Numbered from the stretch's first letter, positions 1 through 7,568 are shown. The stretch is DNA of 25,783 bases from Desulfurococcales archaeon (GCA_015521095.1 WAOU01000010.1:1-25783); one strand, 5' to 3'. Made by a program: numbers and translations. Notes: generated by a model not told the origin, from the sequence alone.

Positions 1-233
1 AACAGGATCACGGGGAGGTCTACATTGTTCTTGATCTCCCGGACTATTTTCCCGAGGTGGGGCTCGAAGACGCCTATGGAGCCTCCGACAAGGATCGCGT
101 CTGTGCCTGCGTCATAGGCTAGCCTGGCGAGCTCCCCTGCCTTAAGTGCGCCGACTTTCTCTGGATCGATAAGTGTGAAGTGGAGCCTTCGCTCCTGGGA
201 GTCGGCTAGTACCTTATCTAGGACCCTGCCCAA
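1..233 (-). CDS. Geranylgeranylglyceryl phosphate synthase, N-terminal part (cut by window edge)
   Basis: Only the first 77 codons are inside the window. The minus-strand translation begins with a TTG codon at 233 and contains HFTLIDPEK followed by AGTDAILVGGSIGV, which are the N-terminal phosphate/substrate-binding strands of the PcrB/GGGPS TIM-barrel family. The enzyme joins geranylgeranyl diphosphate to sn-glycerol-1-phosphate, the first ether-lipid step specific to archaea. The TTG start is chosen because a GGAGGAAG ribosome site lies just upstream and the residues before it do not fit the family. The stop of the upstream elf1 gene is 2 bases before this start, so the two are almost certainly co-transcribed. 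The family assignment rests on motif recognition; the C-terminal half cannot be checked. Confidence 0.85.
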   Translation of the reverse strand, partial: MGRVLDKVLADSQERRLHFTLIDPEKVGALKAGELARLAYDAGTDAILVGGSIGVFEPHLGKIVREIKNNVDLPVIL

Positions 234-235
234 GG

Positions 236-562
236 CTATTCTTCCTCCTCTTCTTCCTCGAAGACGGCTTCTACCTCCTCGTCAGAGACCTCCTTTCTCC
301 TACACTCGTCTAATCTATCCTCGTATGCGAGATCGCTTATCTTATTATAGACGTCTATCCGGTCGAGGGTCTGAGGAACCTCCATTTCACAGTATAATCC
401 ACAGCTACCACATCTGGCTATCGCGAGCCGCATAAGTGGGTTCTTTGCCTTCTTGAAGTCTATTGTAAGCGTCATGTTCCCGCACACGGGGCACTGGAAG
501 TATCGTGAAGGCAGTCTAACCTTCTTCCTCGTAGTCTTTCTTCTTTTCCTTCTTCTACCCAA
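236..562 (-). CDS. elf1: Elf1-like zinc-ribbon transcription elongation factor
   Basis: The protein of 108 residues starts with the basic stretch GRRRKRRKTTRKK, then has one zinc ribbon made by CPVC and CGSC pairs (about residues 24-27 and 51-54), and ends in a run of seven glutamates. This is the layout of archaeal/eukaryotic Elf1 (ELOF1), which binds elongating RNA polymerase. The reading frame is open further upstream to an ATG at 634, but Elf1 proteins start at the basic stretch, and the TTG at 562 is preceded by a GGTGAAGG ribosome site, so I use 562. A leaderless start at 634 is not excluded, since TATA-like sequences lie at 641-660. It forms an operon with the GGGP synthase gene, 2 bases downstream. 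Confidence 0.85.
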   Translation of the reverse strand: MGRRRKRRKTTRKKVRLPSRYFQCPVCGNMTLTIDFKKAKNPLMRLAIARCGSCGLYCEMEVPQTLDRIDVYNKISDLAYEDRLDECRRKEVSDEEVEAVFEEEEEEE

Positions 563-640
563 GTTTCCTTCACCCGTATTCCTGGTGGGCGGCGGCCCCT
601 GTGTATGACCTATACCACCATAGGCGTTGAACACTCTATC

Positions 641-661
641 TCAAATATAAGTGTATAAAGA
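641..661 (-). promoter_or_regulatory. TATA-like promoter region of elf1
   Basis: Read on the minus strand, CTTTATACAC and TTATATTTGA lie in the gap shared with the divergent ahcY gene. Either could act as the TATA box, giving initiation at about 620-634. The call is by sequence likeness and position only. Confidence 0.4.
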
Positions 662-712
662 GTTATTTACGCTATTATCATCGCACCATTGATAGAGAGG
701 GGTGTAGCATAG

Positions 713-1963
713 ATGGCGGATTACAAGGTAAAGGACCTTGGACTAGCTAGCCAAGGCAGGATACAGCTTGAATGGGCAGAACACAACATGCCTGTAGTCA
801 TGAGACTACGTAGAAAATACCTGGAGAAGAAGCCTCTCGAAGGCCTACGTGTCTCATTAGTGCTTCACGTGACCAAGGAGACAGGGGTCCTTGCCAGAAC
901 CCTCAAAGCGTGGGGCGCAGAAGTATACTTGGCGGCGAGTAATCCTTTATCAACGCAGGATGACGTTGCTGCCGCGTTGGTAGAGGACGGTATACATGTC
1001 TACGCGTGGAAGGGTATGAGTACTGAGGAGTATTTCTGGGCGATCTCCGAGGTGGCATCAAAGCAGCCAAACCTGGTGGTCGATGATGGAGGAGATCTCC
1101 ACGCGTATCTTCATGATAAGAGGCCTGATATAGCGGAGAAGATCCTGGGCGGTACAGAGGAGACAACTACGGGCGTAATTAGGCTCAGGGCAATGGAGAA
1201 AGAGGGAGTCCTCAAGTATCCTGTCATAGCTGTTAATGATGCATATACAAAGTTCCTCTTCGATAACAGGTATGGTACTGGTCAGAGCACGGTGGACGGT
1301 ATCCTTAGAGCCACCAATATATTGATTGCTGGTAGAAAGGTCGTCGTCGCTGGATACGGCTGGGTGGGCAGAGGAATTGCGATGAGGATGCGGGGCATGG
1401 GTGCCCGCGTAATAGTAGTGGAGGCCGATCCTATACGGGCTCTTGAGGCCGTGATGGATGGATTTGATGTAATGGACATGGAGTCTGCTGCAGAGATAGG
1501 CGAGATATTTATCACAGCCACAGGAAACGCCAAAGTGATAAGAAAAGAACATTTTGAGAAAATGCGGGATGGAGCAATATTAGCAAACTCCGGACACTTC
1601 AACATAGAGATAGATGTACAGGCACTAGAAGAAATGAGCGTCTCCAAGCGGAGAATACGAAAATACATAGAGGAATACAAGCTAGCCAACGGAAAGAAAC
1701 TATACCTCCTCGCCGAGGGGAGACTAGTAAACTTAGTAGCAGCCGAAGGACATCCAAGCGAAGTAATGGATATGAGCTTCGCAAACCAGGCACAGGCACT
1801 AATATATATACTAGAAAACAAGGATAAGTTACAGCCAAAAGTATACTTGCTTCCAAGAGAATATGATGAGAATACAGCGCGAATGAAGCTAGAAGCAATG
1901 GGCATTAAAATAGAGGAACTCACAGAGGAGCAGAAAAAGTATCTAAAATCATGGAGATTATAA
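713..1963 (+). CDS. ahcY: S-adenosyl-L-homocysteine hydrolase
   Basis: This 416-residue protein has the full set of family motifs. These are DDGGDLH at 124-130 and the active-site stretch [18 protein letters not shown] at 175-192 with Lys180 and Asp184. The NAD-binding glycine motif GYGWVGRG is at 214-221, and [14 protein letters not shown] and [22 protein letters not shown] follow in the C-terminal third. It reversibly splits S-adenosylhomocysteine into adenosine and homocysteine, keeping methyltransferases uninhibited. The length is normal for archaeal enzymes, which lack the insertion of many bacterial ones. The ATG at 713 follows GAGAGGGGTG with an 8-base spacer. Third-position codon use changes from mixed to nearly T-free from about base 1500 onward, while the protein stays intact. 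Confidence 0.97.
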   Translation: MADYKVKDLGLASQGRIQLEWAEHNMPVVMRLRRKYLEKKPLEGLRVSLVLHVTKETGVLARTLKAWGAEVYLAASNPLSTQDDVAAALVEDGIHVYAWKGMSTEEYFWAISEVASKQPNLVVDDGGDLHAYLHDKRPDIAEKILGGTEETTTGVIRLRAMEKEGVLKYPVIAVNDAYTKFLFDNRYGTGQSTVDGILRATNILIAGRKVVVAGYGWVGRGIAMRMRGMGARVIVVEADPIRALEAVMDGFDVMDMESAAEIGEIFITATGNAKVIRKEHFEKMRDGAILANSGHFNIEIDVQALEEMSVSKRRIRKYIEEYKLANGKKLYLLAEGRLVNLVAAEGHPSEVMDMSFANQAQALIYILENKDKLQPKVYLLPREYDENTARMKLEAMGIKIEELTEEQKKYLKSWRL

Positions 1964-2004
1964 CTTCTCTATTTTAAAATCAACAAATTAGTGACTAGGA
2001 TATT

Positions 2005-2024
2005 AACGTATTCTATACGTTTTC
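2005..2024 (+). terminator. Hairpin plus T-run after ahcY
   Basis: AACGTAT and ATACGTT form a perfect 7-bp inverted repeat around a 3-base loop, followed by TTT, 41 bases after the ahcY stop. Archaeal termination mainly needs T-runs, so the hairpin may instead protect the transcript end. It could equally serve the tRNA gene that ends 40 bases away on the other strand. Confidence 0.4.
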
Positions 2025-2062
2025 CGATTAGACAGGGTATTTGAGCTGAGGAGTTCGTTGGA

Positions 2063-2139
2063 TGGTGGGCCCGGGGGGATTTGAACCCCCGACCACCCGG
2101 TTATGAGCCGGGCGCTCTACCGGGCTGAGCTACGGGCCC
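2063..2139 (-). tRNA. tRNA-Met(CAU), probably elongator, CCA encoded
   Basis: The minus strand folds into a full cloverleaf: acceptor GGGCCCG/CGGGCCC, D arm GCTC/GAGC, anticodon stem CCCGG/CCGGG around loop CTCATAA (anticodon CAU), variable loop TGGTC, and T arm GGGGG-TTCAAAT-CCCCC. The discriminator base is A and the CCA end is encoded (2063-2065). There is no intron. It does not begin like archaeal initiator tRNA (AGCGGG), so it is an elongator tRNA-Met or an Ile2 tRNA whose C34 becomes agmatidine; the cloverleaf alone does not fully separate these. Confidence 0.95.
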
Positions 2140-2159
2140 GGAGGGCATGTCGTGCCTCC
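2140..2159 (-). other. Hairpin in the 5' leader of tRNA-Met
   Basis: Immediately upstream of the tRNA 5' end, GGAG-GCA pairs with TGC-CTCC (7 bp with one bulged G, loop 2148-2152). If transcription starts from the AT-rich box near 2190, this hairpin would be stacked directly on the acceptor stem where RNase P cuts. Confidence 0.4.
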
Positions 2160-2184
2160 AAACCTGGTATTCGTTGGGGAAGGA

Positions 2185-2197
2185 ATTAAATATTTAC
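2185..2197 (-). promoter_or_regulatory. TATA-like box upstream of tRNA-Met
   Basis: The minus strand reads AGTAAATATTTAA about 50 bases before the tRNA. This suits initiation near 2163-2168 and a leader of about 25 bases. It is judged by composition and spacing only. Confidence 0.4.
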
Positions 2198-2286
2198 TCT
2201 GGGAGCTTCTATATAGGATAATTTTATATTGTTAGTTTAATCGTGTTATATTTTAAATAATTAATATAATAATATACAAGATGATT

Positions 2287-2296
2287 ATTTATATTA
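2287..2296 (+). promoter_or_regulatory. TATA box for the 185-aa orphan gene
   Basis: ATTTATATTA is centred about 34 bases before the ATG at 2326, inside a strongly AT-rich 160-base gap. It predicts initiation near 2317, and hence an almost leaderless mRNA. No ribosome site precedes the ATG, which agrees. Confidence 0.45.
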
Positions 2297-2325
2297 CCTA
2301 AAAACCTACACAGTATATTATTATC

Positions 2326-2883
2326 ATGGTGAAGACTTCTTTGATAAAGAAGATAGGTCTAGGATCTCCTCTCCAGGACCTCATCGATACTTTAGGCGAG
2401 GTTTACAAGTATGTGGCCATGGATCTGGTATCTGTGGGTGTTATAAGAGGATGCATTAAACCGCTTCCTTCAAAGAGTTCTTGGTTATCGGGAGATACGA
2501 TTATTCTTCCACAGGATAGAGATGAGTATATTCGTTTAATGAGCTATGTTACAACTGGATTATCTGTATTCAACATGTGTATTAGTAAGATCATTGGGCT
2601 TAGAGGAGAGATTGGCTTCGAGTCCTGCGCAGACTTGGTAATGCTAGTGCATTTAATGTCGGATTGCGAGGTTAAATCAGTACTAGACAATTACAATAAA
2701 CTATTTGATAATTTAGACTATGCAGCGGAGTTGATCAAGATGAATAGAAAATTATTGTCTAGAAGGATTCCATGTGTTTTCTATTATAAATTGGCTAAGA
2801 ACGGGTCGCGTTCTGCAGTGGATATGTTGAAGAGAATGAATTGTAGTGATGAGGATCTTGATCTTACGATCGAAGGCCTCTAG
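2326..2883 (+). CDS. Hypothetical protein, AT-rich orphan (185 aa)
   Basis: I do not recognise this protein. It is mostly helical in appearance, has no signal peptide or clear membrane segment, and carries six scattered cysteines without a CxxC pair. The gene is visibly richer in A and T and in T-ending codons than its neighbours and lies between a tRNA gene and an AT-rich promoter region, which is a common site for acquired DNA. It stands alone: the next gene is on the other strand. The ATG at 2326 lacks a ribosome site and fits near-leaderless expression. The frame is open for 186 codons in AT-rich DNA, which supports a real gene, but the function is unknown. Confidence 0.7.
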   Translation: MVKTSLIKKIGLGSPLQDLIDTLGEVYKYVAMDLVSVGVIRGCIKPLPSKSSWLSGDTIILPQDRDEYIRLMSYVTTGLSVFNMCISKIIGLRGEIGFESCADLVMLVHLMSDCEVKSVLDNYNKLFDNLDYAAELIKMNRKLLSRRIPCVFYYKLAKNGSRSAVDMLKRMNCSDEDLDLTIEGL

Positions 2884-2937
2884 TCAAATCATGCTAGATT
2901 GGCGTGTTTCCCTACTGACTCCAGAATTCTTTTAGTT

Positions 2938-2998
2938 GCTCGGAGGAAAGTCGCTCTTCATCCCTTCTAAGTCAGCGTCGCTCCACCATCCTCATCGC
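2938..2998 (-). ncRNA. Candidate C/D box guide sRNA
   Basis: The minus strand carries, in order, GCGATGA (C-like, 2998-2992), a spacer, CTGA (D', 2975-2972), GGGATGA (C'-like, 2964-2958) and CCGA (D-like, 2943-2940). The whole is about 61 nt, the right size for an archaeal C/D sRNA. The GATGA cores and D' box are good. The first two bases of each C box and the D box are off consensus, and I could not match the guides to a target, so this is tentative. Confidence 0.28.
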
Positions 2999-3066
2999 GT
3001 GTATAAGATTATCCGAGACAAGTCTAAAAAACAATAACGTGATAAGGGTCTGGTAGGAGAGAAAGA

Positions 3067-4929
3067 TTATGCTTTGATCTCTTCTTTCTTAGCAGGGGCA
3101 ACCTCGGGCTTGGCGTGTCTAGCCATCTCTCTTAGTATCGAGTTCTTTGATACTATTCCTACTAGTTTTCCTTCTTCGTCGACGACAGGTAGACCGTCTA
3201 CGTTTTCTTCTTTGAAGGCCTGTATCGCCTCTATTATCGTGTCTTCAGGGGAGAGGGTCTTCTTTACCTGGACCATGGCGTCGGATGCTATTAGGGGCAT
3301 TACTTTTACGAATCTTGCCATTTTTCTCCCGGCCCTGACGAGTCTTCTAACCCATATGAGTCGTCTGCTCTTTCTTGATAGCAGGCTGTCTTCTAGGGCT
3401 ACGAATGGTAGCCTGTTTGCTGATACTACTCCGTAGACTATGTTTCCTTCTGCTACTACTACTGCGTCTAGCAGTAGTGTCTGCATCTTGTTAATTACAT
3501 GTGCTAGGCTGTGGTGTGGGTGTACTGTGGCGAATCTCCTTGGGACTACTAGGTCTCTGACTCTTATGTCTCCTATGTGGTGTTTGGCGTATGCCTCTAT
3601 CAGGTCGTCCTTAGTTATGAATCCGACAGTGTTTCCTTCCTCGTCTTCTACTATTGCTACTTCGGCATTATTTGATAGAAGCTTGAACGCCACGTTTTCG
3701 AGTGGCTCGTTTGCCTTGACGCGTGGTATGACCTTGCTCATTACATAGTCTATGAAGAACTTATCGTAGACTCTTCTCCTCCATATTGGTCCCTTTAACG
3801 CTATTGCCTTCAGCATATTCCATTTTGTTACGACTCCTATAATCCGCCCTGCCTCGTCCAGTACCAGTAGATAGTCTGTCTTCCTCCTCAGCATCTCTTT
3901 TCTAGCGTGCTCTACAGTATCATTGATTGTTATAGCGGGGAGCTCTTCCCTCATAGCGTCCTTAGCGGTTACTCCTAGGGCTTCATAGGGTAGTTCTTTT
4001 GGTCGCTCTATGACTTCTGTTATAAGCGACTGCTCTGAGCGATAAACTGTCCTCTCCTCTGCTTCGACGATCTTTGGCATGGGTAGCGGTTTTACAGCTA
4101 CTCTGCCTGGCTTTGCTCCCTTCATGTAGACCTTCACTACGTCTAGCTGTGTCAGTATTCCTACTAGCTTTCCTTCCTCGTCAACGACAGGTAGTATAGA
4201 GAAGTCGTTCTCAACCATTATCTTAGCAGCCTGCTCTATAGGGGTGTCGGGTGTAGCTACAACGGCTCCTCTCGTCATTATACGTCTTACTTTAGCGGGC
4301 GTTGTGATCTTTCCAGCGCTTATCTCTCTATGGAATCTCCATCTTCCCTTTCTTACGAGGTCGAATGGAGTTATCACACCTATAGGTACTGGCTCCTCCT
4401 TGCTTCTTACAACTACTAGACCTGGCAGTCCTCTGAACACAAACCTGCTCCATACCCTGTTTATTTTCTCGTCTGGTGTTACGATATAGTTCTCTAGTTT
4501 TTCTGTCGTCATTGCTTCACCGACAGTTTCTGCAAGTGGTCTTAGGCCCCGATCCATAAATGTCTTGATGATGTCCCTTAGAGATACTACTCCCACGAGT
4601 CTGTCGTTTTCGTCGACGACAGGCGCCGAGTCGGTCTTGAATTCTTCTAGTATTTCTACTATCTCGTCGAGGTTTTGATCTAGGCGTAGCACTGGATGGC
4701 TACGTGCGACATCTATAACTCGTAGATTGGACTTTGTACTTGTAGGTATTATTGCCTCGATACGTGTGAGGAATCCCTCGAGTTTGTTTGTTTTCTCGTC
4801 TTTGACTATGGGTAGTATTCTCTCTTCTGTATTTCTGAATAGTGCTCTTGCTGTTGTTAGTGGTGTTCTTGGAAGTAGCTTTGCCTGTGGCTCTCTTAGT
4901 ACTTCCCAGATCTTCACTCCTCTCTTCAC
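3067..4929 (-). CDS. Protein made of eight CBS domains
   Basis: The 620-residue protein consists almost entirely of CBS domains. I count eight repeats of the pattern T-x-D-x-(8-12)-LPVVDE-GKLVGI(V/L)T-x-x-D(I/L), beginning near residues 15, 68, 135, 211, 320, 390, 450 and 545, thus four Bateman pairs. Bateman modules bind adenine nucleotides or S-adenosylmethionine and sense energy or metabolite state. There is no attached catalytic or membrane domain, so it should be a cytosolic regulator or scaffold. The annotated start is GTG at 4929; GTG at 4917 (residue 5) has a better ribosome site (AAGGTGA, 8-base spacer) and may be the true one. It is transcribed alone, divergently from the zinc-ribbon gene. 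The target it regulates cannot be read from context. Confidence 0.9.
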   Translation of the reverse strand: MKRGVKIWEVLREPQAKLLPRTPLTTARALFRNTEERILPIVKDEKTNKLEGFLTRIEAIIPTSTKSNLRVIDVARSHPVLRLDQNLDEIVEILEEFKTDSAPVVDENDRLVGVVSLRDIIKTFMDRGLRPLAETVGEAMTTEKLENYIVTPDEKINRVWSRFVFRGLPGLVVVRSKEEPVPIGVITPFDLVRKGRWRFHREISAGKITTPAKVRRIMTRGAVVATPDTPIEQAAKIMVENDFSILPVVDEEGKLVGILTQLDVVKVYMKGAKPGRVAVKPLPMPKIVEAEERTVYRSEQSLITEVIERPKELPYEALGVTAKDAMREELPAITINDTVEHARKEMLRRKTDYLLVLDEAGRIIGVVTKWNMLKAIALKGPIWRRRVYDKFFIDYVMSKVIPRVKANEPLENVAFKLLSNNAEVAIVEDEEGNTVGFITKDDLIEAYAKHHIGDIRVRDLVVPRRFATVHPHHSLAHVINKMQTLLLDAVVVAEGNIVYGVVSANRLPFVALEDSLLSRKSRRLIWVRRLVRAGRKMARFVKVMPLIASDAMVQVKKTLSPEDTIIEAIQAFKEENVDGLPVVDEEGKLVGIVSKNSILREMARHAKPEVAPAKKEEIKA

Positions 4930-4987
4930 CTTAACCTAATTATAGCAATACTGACTAATAACCTCTCTCTAAGGAGGGAGGTTGAAA

Positions 4988-5149
4988 GGGTATAAAGGGG
5001 GGCGAGGCACAGTATATACATGATGTAGAGGAGCCCCTGGGAGGGCTCGCGTCAGAGACCGTAAGGCGACGAGCATCAATACGATGTATAGTCGAGGGAT
5101 AGTGTAAGGTAAACACAACTGCAGAGACACGACAAGAACAGTATGTGAG
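4988..5149 (+). promoter_or_regulatory. Promoter and structured 5' leader of the zinc-ribbon gene
   Basis: GGGTATAAAGGG (4988-4999) resembles a TATA box and would start RNA near 5019, leaving a leader of about 140 bases. This is unusually long here. The leader holds hairpin GAGCCC/GGGCTC (5031-5048), a second option GCTCG/CGAGC (5045-5049 with 5069-5073) that shares bases with the first, and an outer ATACAT/ATGTAT pairing. It could be a regulatory leader or an independent small RNA; nothing in it matches a riboswitch I know. Confidence 0.3.
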
Positions 5150-5158
5150 GTGGAGAAA

Positions 5159-5458
5159 ATGACTAGTCAAGTAGTTAAAGGCGTCGACCAAGCGCCAAAA
5201 TGTCCGATATGTAAGGTTCCAATGATGTATCTAATGGAAAAGGAGAAGAAGAGTAGTGGAGAAATACGGATTACTAGATTCTATAGATGCCCGGTGTGTG
5301 GAACTAAGATAATAGATGAGAGGTTACTGTTAAAGCCAGTTAATGGAAGCATAATCGTATATTCCCTCTCCAACGGGGAGAAGCAAATAATCTACTCTAG
5401 GCCTAGACCGGTGATTAAGAGAGGTAGGAGATCTCCAAGGGCTAGGACTAGGAAATAA
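5159..5458 (+). CDS. Small zinc-ribbon protein with basic tail
   Basis: The 99-residue protein has one zinc ribbon, formed by CPIC near residue 16 and CPVC near residue 43. It ends in an arginine/lysine-rich tail (RPRPVIKRGRRSPRARTRK) that would bind nucleic acid. The frame is open to a GTG at 5150, but ATG at 5159 is preceded by GAGGTG with a 6-base spacer, so I use that. A role in transcription or translation is plausible from its make-up but is inference; I cannot assign a named family. It is a single gene, divergent from the CBS protein. Confidence 0.8.
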   Translation: MTSQVVKGVDQAPKCPICKVPMMYLMEKEKKSSGEIRITRFYRCPVCGTKIIDERLLLKPVNGSIIVYSLSNGEKQIIYSRPRPVIKRGRRSPRARTRK

Positions 5459-5517
5459 AGAAAGAATTAACACAGTTTTTCCCTATTTATTGAATCCAGT
5501 TTCCATTCTATTGTAAT

Positions 5518-5529
5518 AGTTTATAAGTC
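5518..5529 (+). promoter_or_regulatory. TATA-like box of the VIT1/CCC1-like gene
   Basis: AGTTTATAAGTC lies about 65 bases before the TTG start. It predicts initiation near 5548 and a leader that includes the GGGAGG ribosome site at 5576-5581. Confidence 0.4.
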
Positions 5530-5589
5530 TCCATGTAGAAATCCATATTTCAAGACGGTGCTCTGAGCTAGTCGTGGGAGGATGAAGAT

Positions 5590-6186
5590 TTGGGGTTCTT
5601 CGAAGACTTCAAGAAAGTCATTCGGATATATCCAGACGTAAAAGGCGTCGCTAGAAGAATGTTTGTAACCAACAGCCTTGATGGAATAGTTGCTGGCATA
5701 GGAGTGGATATAGGAGGCTTCTCTCATAATGCTGATCCGCTTCTTCTCGCCTCAAGCATTATAGGTGGAACTGTAGCTATGGGAGTAATAAGCGGTATCC
5801 TAGGAGTCTATCTCTCAGAGAGAGCAGAGAGGATAAAGGAGGTTAAGGATCTAGAAAGGAAAGTTGCTTCTTCGCTTAAAGATAGCATATATTGGAAGGC
5901 CGTAAAGATCCTACCGATATATGTGGCTCTATGGAGCGGCATAGGTATAGTCTTGTTCCCCTTCCTGATAGCGCTTCCCTACCTCTTATCTGCATGGGGC
6001 ATCCTACCATTATACACGGCGTATCTCTCATCAATAGGCATAGGTCTAGGACTAATGGGCATCCTAGGATATTATCTAGGACGTATAAGCAAAGAAAACA
6101 TTGGCATAGCCGTTGCAAGAGTATTAGCCATGGGTGTAGCGGCGATAATAATTGTTAAGCTATTAAGGCTGACTCTTGGGGTTTAA
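5590..6186 (+). CDS. VIT1/CCC1-family membrane protein (putative Fe/Mn transporter)
   Basis: This 198-residue protein opens with RRMFVTNSLDGIVAGIGVDIG, close to the first membrane helix of the VIT1/CCC1 (DUF125) family. A glycine-rich second helix follows (SSIIGGTVAMGVISGILGVYL), then a charged helix SERAERIKEVKDLERK, matching the family's cytosolic metal-binding region, and three more hydrophobic segments (about 105-130, 137-160, 175-195). Relatives move iron or manganese out of the cytosol. The TTG start at 5590 is preceded by GGGAGG with an 8-base spacer; a nearby ATG at 5582 is out of frame. Its last 24 bases overlap the end of the convergent M20 peptidase gene. The family call is good; the metal is inferred. 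Confidence 0.75.
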   Translation: MGFFEDFKKVIRIYPDVKGVARRMFVTNSLDGIVAGIGVDIGGFSHNADPLLLASSIIGGTVAMGVISGILGVYLSERAERIKEVKDLERKVASSLKDSIYWKAVKILPIYVALWSGIGIVLFPFLIALPYLLSAWGILPLYTAYLSSIGIGLGLMGILGYYLGRISKENIGIAVARVLAMGVAAIIIVKLLRLTLGV

Positions 6187-7419
6187 TTTGCCTAGCTCTA
6201 ATGGTAGCATGCCGAATATTCCTATTAATTTTTTGAATTCGTCTAGATCAAGATGCTCGTCGGGAGCGTGAGCAGTGGTTCCAGTAGGGCCATAAGATAA
6301 TGCTTTAGATCCCTTCAATGTATAATAGCGAAGGTCGAGTCCTCCGGGACATACCTCGGGCTCATTTATAATAAGATCATATTTTTTGCCGGATTCTTTG
6401 AGTGCTTCGTATAATTCTGCTGGATCATTTATTGCTGGCTCCATAGAGGTCTCGTAGCTTATCTCATAGTTTTCTATGCCTAGCTCAACAGAGATCCATC
6501 TCAGCAACGCTTCGAGTTCTCCACGAGTACTTTCAACGTCTTCCTCTGGTATCAGTCTTCTATCTATAGTGAACTCGAAGAGTCCCGGTACCTGATTCGT
6601 TTTACCATCAACTACTCGGGCTACTCCGCCAATCATTACAGTCGGATACGAGGCCTCAGGAGGCGTTATCTTATACTTGGTTCTTCTCGTGGAGAGTATA
6701 GTCGTGTATCTTGAATGGAGTTCGAGCGCAAATCTTGAGGCGAGAAGGAACGCGTTTTTACCCTGCCAGGGGGTACTGGCATGTGCGTTTTTCCCATGTA
6801 CTCTTATCTTTGCCCATAGTGCTCCTTTATGCCCGTGCCAGGGAGTCTTCAAGCCGCTAGGCTCCGGTATGATAACGTATTCTGGTGCTCGGTCAATCAC
6901 TCTTTCCACTAGGTAACCTGTTCCACATTCTCCGCCTATTTCCTCGTCTGGGACAAAGGCTAGTTGAAGGACTAGATTATCCGGGTAGCCATTGGAGTCT
7001 TTTAAGGCCTTCAAGCCAGCGAGAACGGCTGCGATTCCTCCTTTCATGTCTATGGCTCCTCTGCCATAGAGCTTGTTATCCTTTACAAGGGGCTTGAAGG
7101 GTTCAGTTATTGTCCATCCTATTCCTCCCGGGACTACGTCGTAGTGGCCGTTAAAGTGGAGGATGGGTCCATTGGAGCCGTATGTTGCTAGTACAATATA
7201 TCTTGGATTACTGCTTGCATGTTTACAGTTCTGCTCTTGATAGTCCTTATCTACTTTTATTATTTGTGTATCGAATCCCAGGCTTTCTGCTGTGTGTGCG
7301 AGTAGTTCTGCTATTTCTTCGTAGTGGTCTCCTTGGGGCGAGACAGAAGGTATCTTTATTAGTTCGGAGAGTAGGTCGAGCCCCCAGTTATACGCATTTT
7401 CGAGAATATCCTTGTCCAA
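6163..7419 (-). CDS. M20-family metallopeptidase (ArgE/DapE-like deacylase)
   Basis: The protein of 418 residues has the di-zinc M20 site complete: GHYD with His92 and Asp94, the bridging Asp124 in GAIDMKGG, catalytic Glu159 and Glu160 in PDEEIGG, Glu186 in PEPSG, and a C-terminal TAHAPDEH histidine. NAHAS (His213) lies in the dimerisation domain. Such enzymes remove acyl groups in arginine or lysine synthesis or cleave peptides. No biosynthetic neighbour narrows the substrate, so I give only the family. The TTG start at 7419 follows GGGGAT; an ATG 4 bases upstream is out of frame. It could be expressed with speH, 180 bases upstream, but a hairpin lies between and a separate promoter near 7470 is possible. 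Confidence 0.88.
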   Translation of the reverse strand: MDKDILENAYNWGLDLLSELIKIPSVSPQGDHYEEIAELLAHTAESLGFDTQIIKVDKDYQEQNCKHASSNPRYIVLATYGSNGPILHFNGHYDVVPGGIGWTITEPFKPLVKDNKLYGRGAIDMKGGIAAVLAGLKALKDSNGYPDNLVLQLAFVPDEEIGGECGTGYLVERVIDRAPEYVIIPEPSGLKTPWHGHKGALWAKIRVHGKNAHASTPWQGKNAFLLASRFALELHSRYTTILSTRRTKYKITPPEASYPTVMIGGVARVVDGKTNQVPGLFEFTIDRRLIPEEDVESTRGELEALLRWISVELGIENYEISYETSMEPAINDPAELYEALKESGKKYDLIINEPEVCPGGLDLRYYTLKGSKALSYGPTGTTAHAPDEHLDLDEFKKLIGIFGMLPLELGKLNPKSQP

Positions 7420-7430
7420 GCATTATCCCC

Positions 7431-7447
7431 GACACATTGAGTGTGTC
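7431..7447. repeat. Inverted repeat GACACA-N5-TGTGTC before the M20 gene
   Basis: A perfect 6-bp inverted repeat sits just upstream of the ribosome site of the M20 gene. It may be an operator or an mRNA hairpin. A related palindrome, GACACAGGTGTC, occurs at 13561-13572 before the PIN-ATPase gene. Confidence 0.35.
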
Positions 7448-7568
7448 AGAGACCTAATTATTACTTGAGTATAAGGAGTTACGGAATCGTGATGTTCGAG
7501 GAGAATCATTTAATATTATTTCTAGTTGATAAAGACAACTATTCTTATCGAGCCCTCGCTAATTGTAT

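Noticed and set aside
1282..1923. Long open frame of 213 codons on the minus strand inside ahcY
   Set aside because: It is the mirror of a well-supported gene. The serine/isoleucine-rich translation is what the antisense of this codon usage gives, with no ribosome site or family motif.
3074..3748. Two plus-strand open frames opposite the CBS protein
   Set aside because: They are antisense to repeated CBS domains, serine/threonine-rich, with no start signals.
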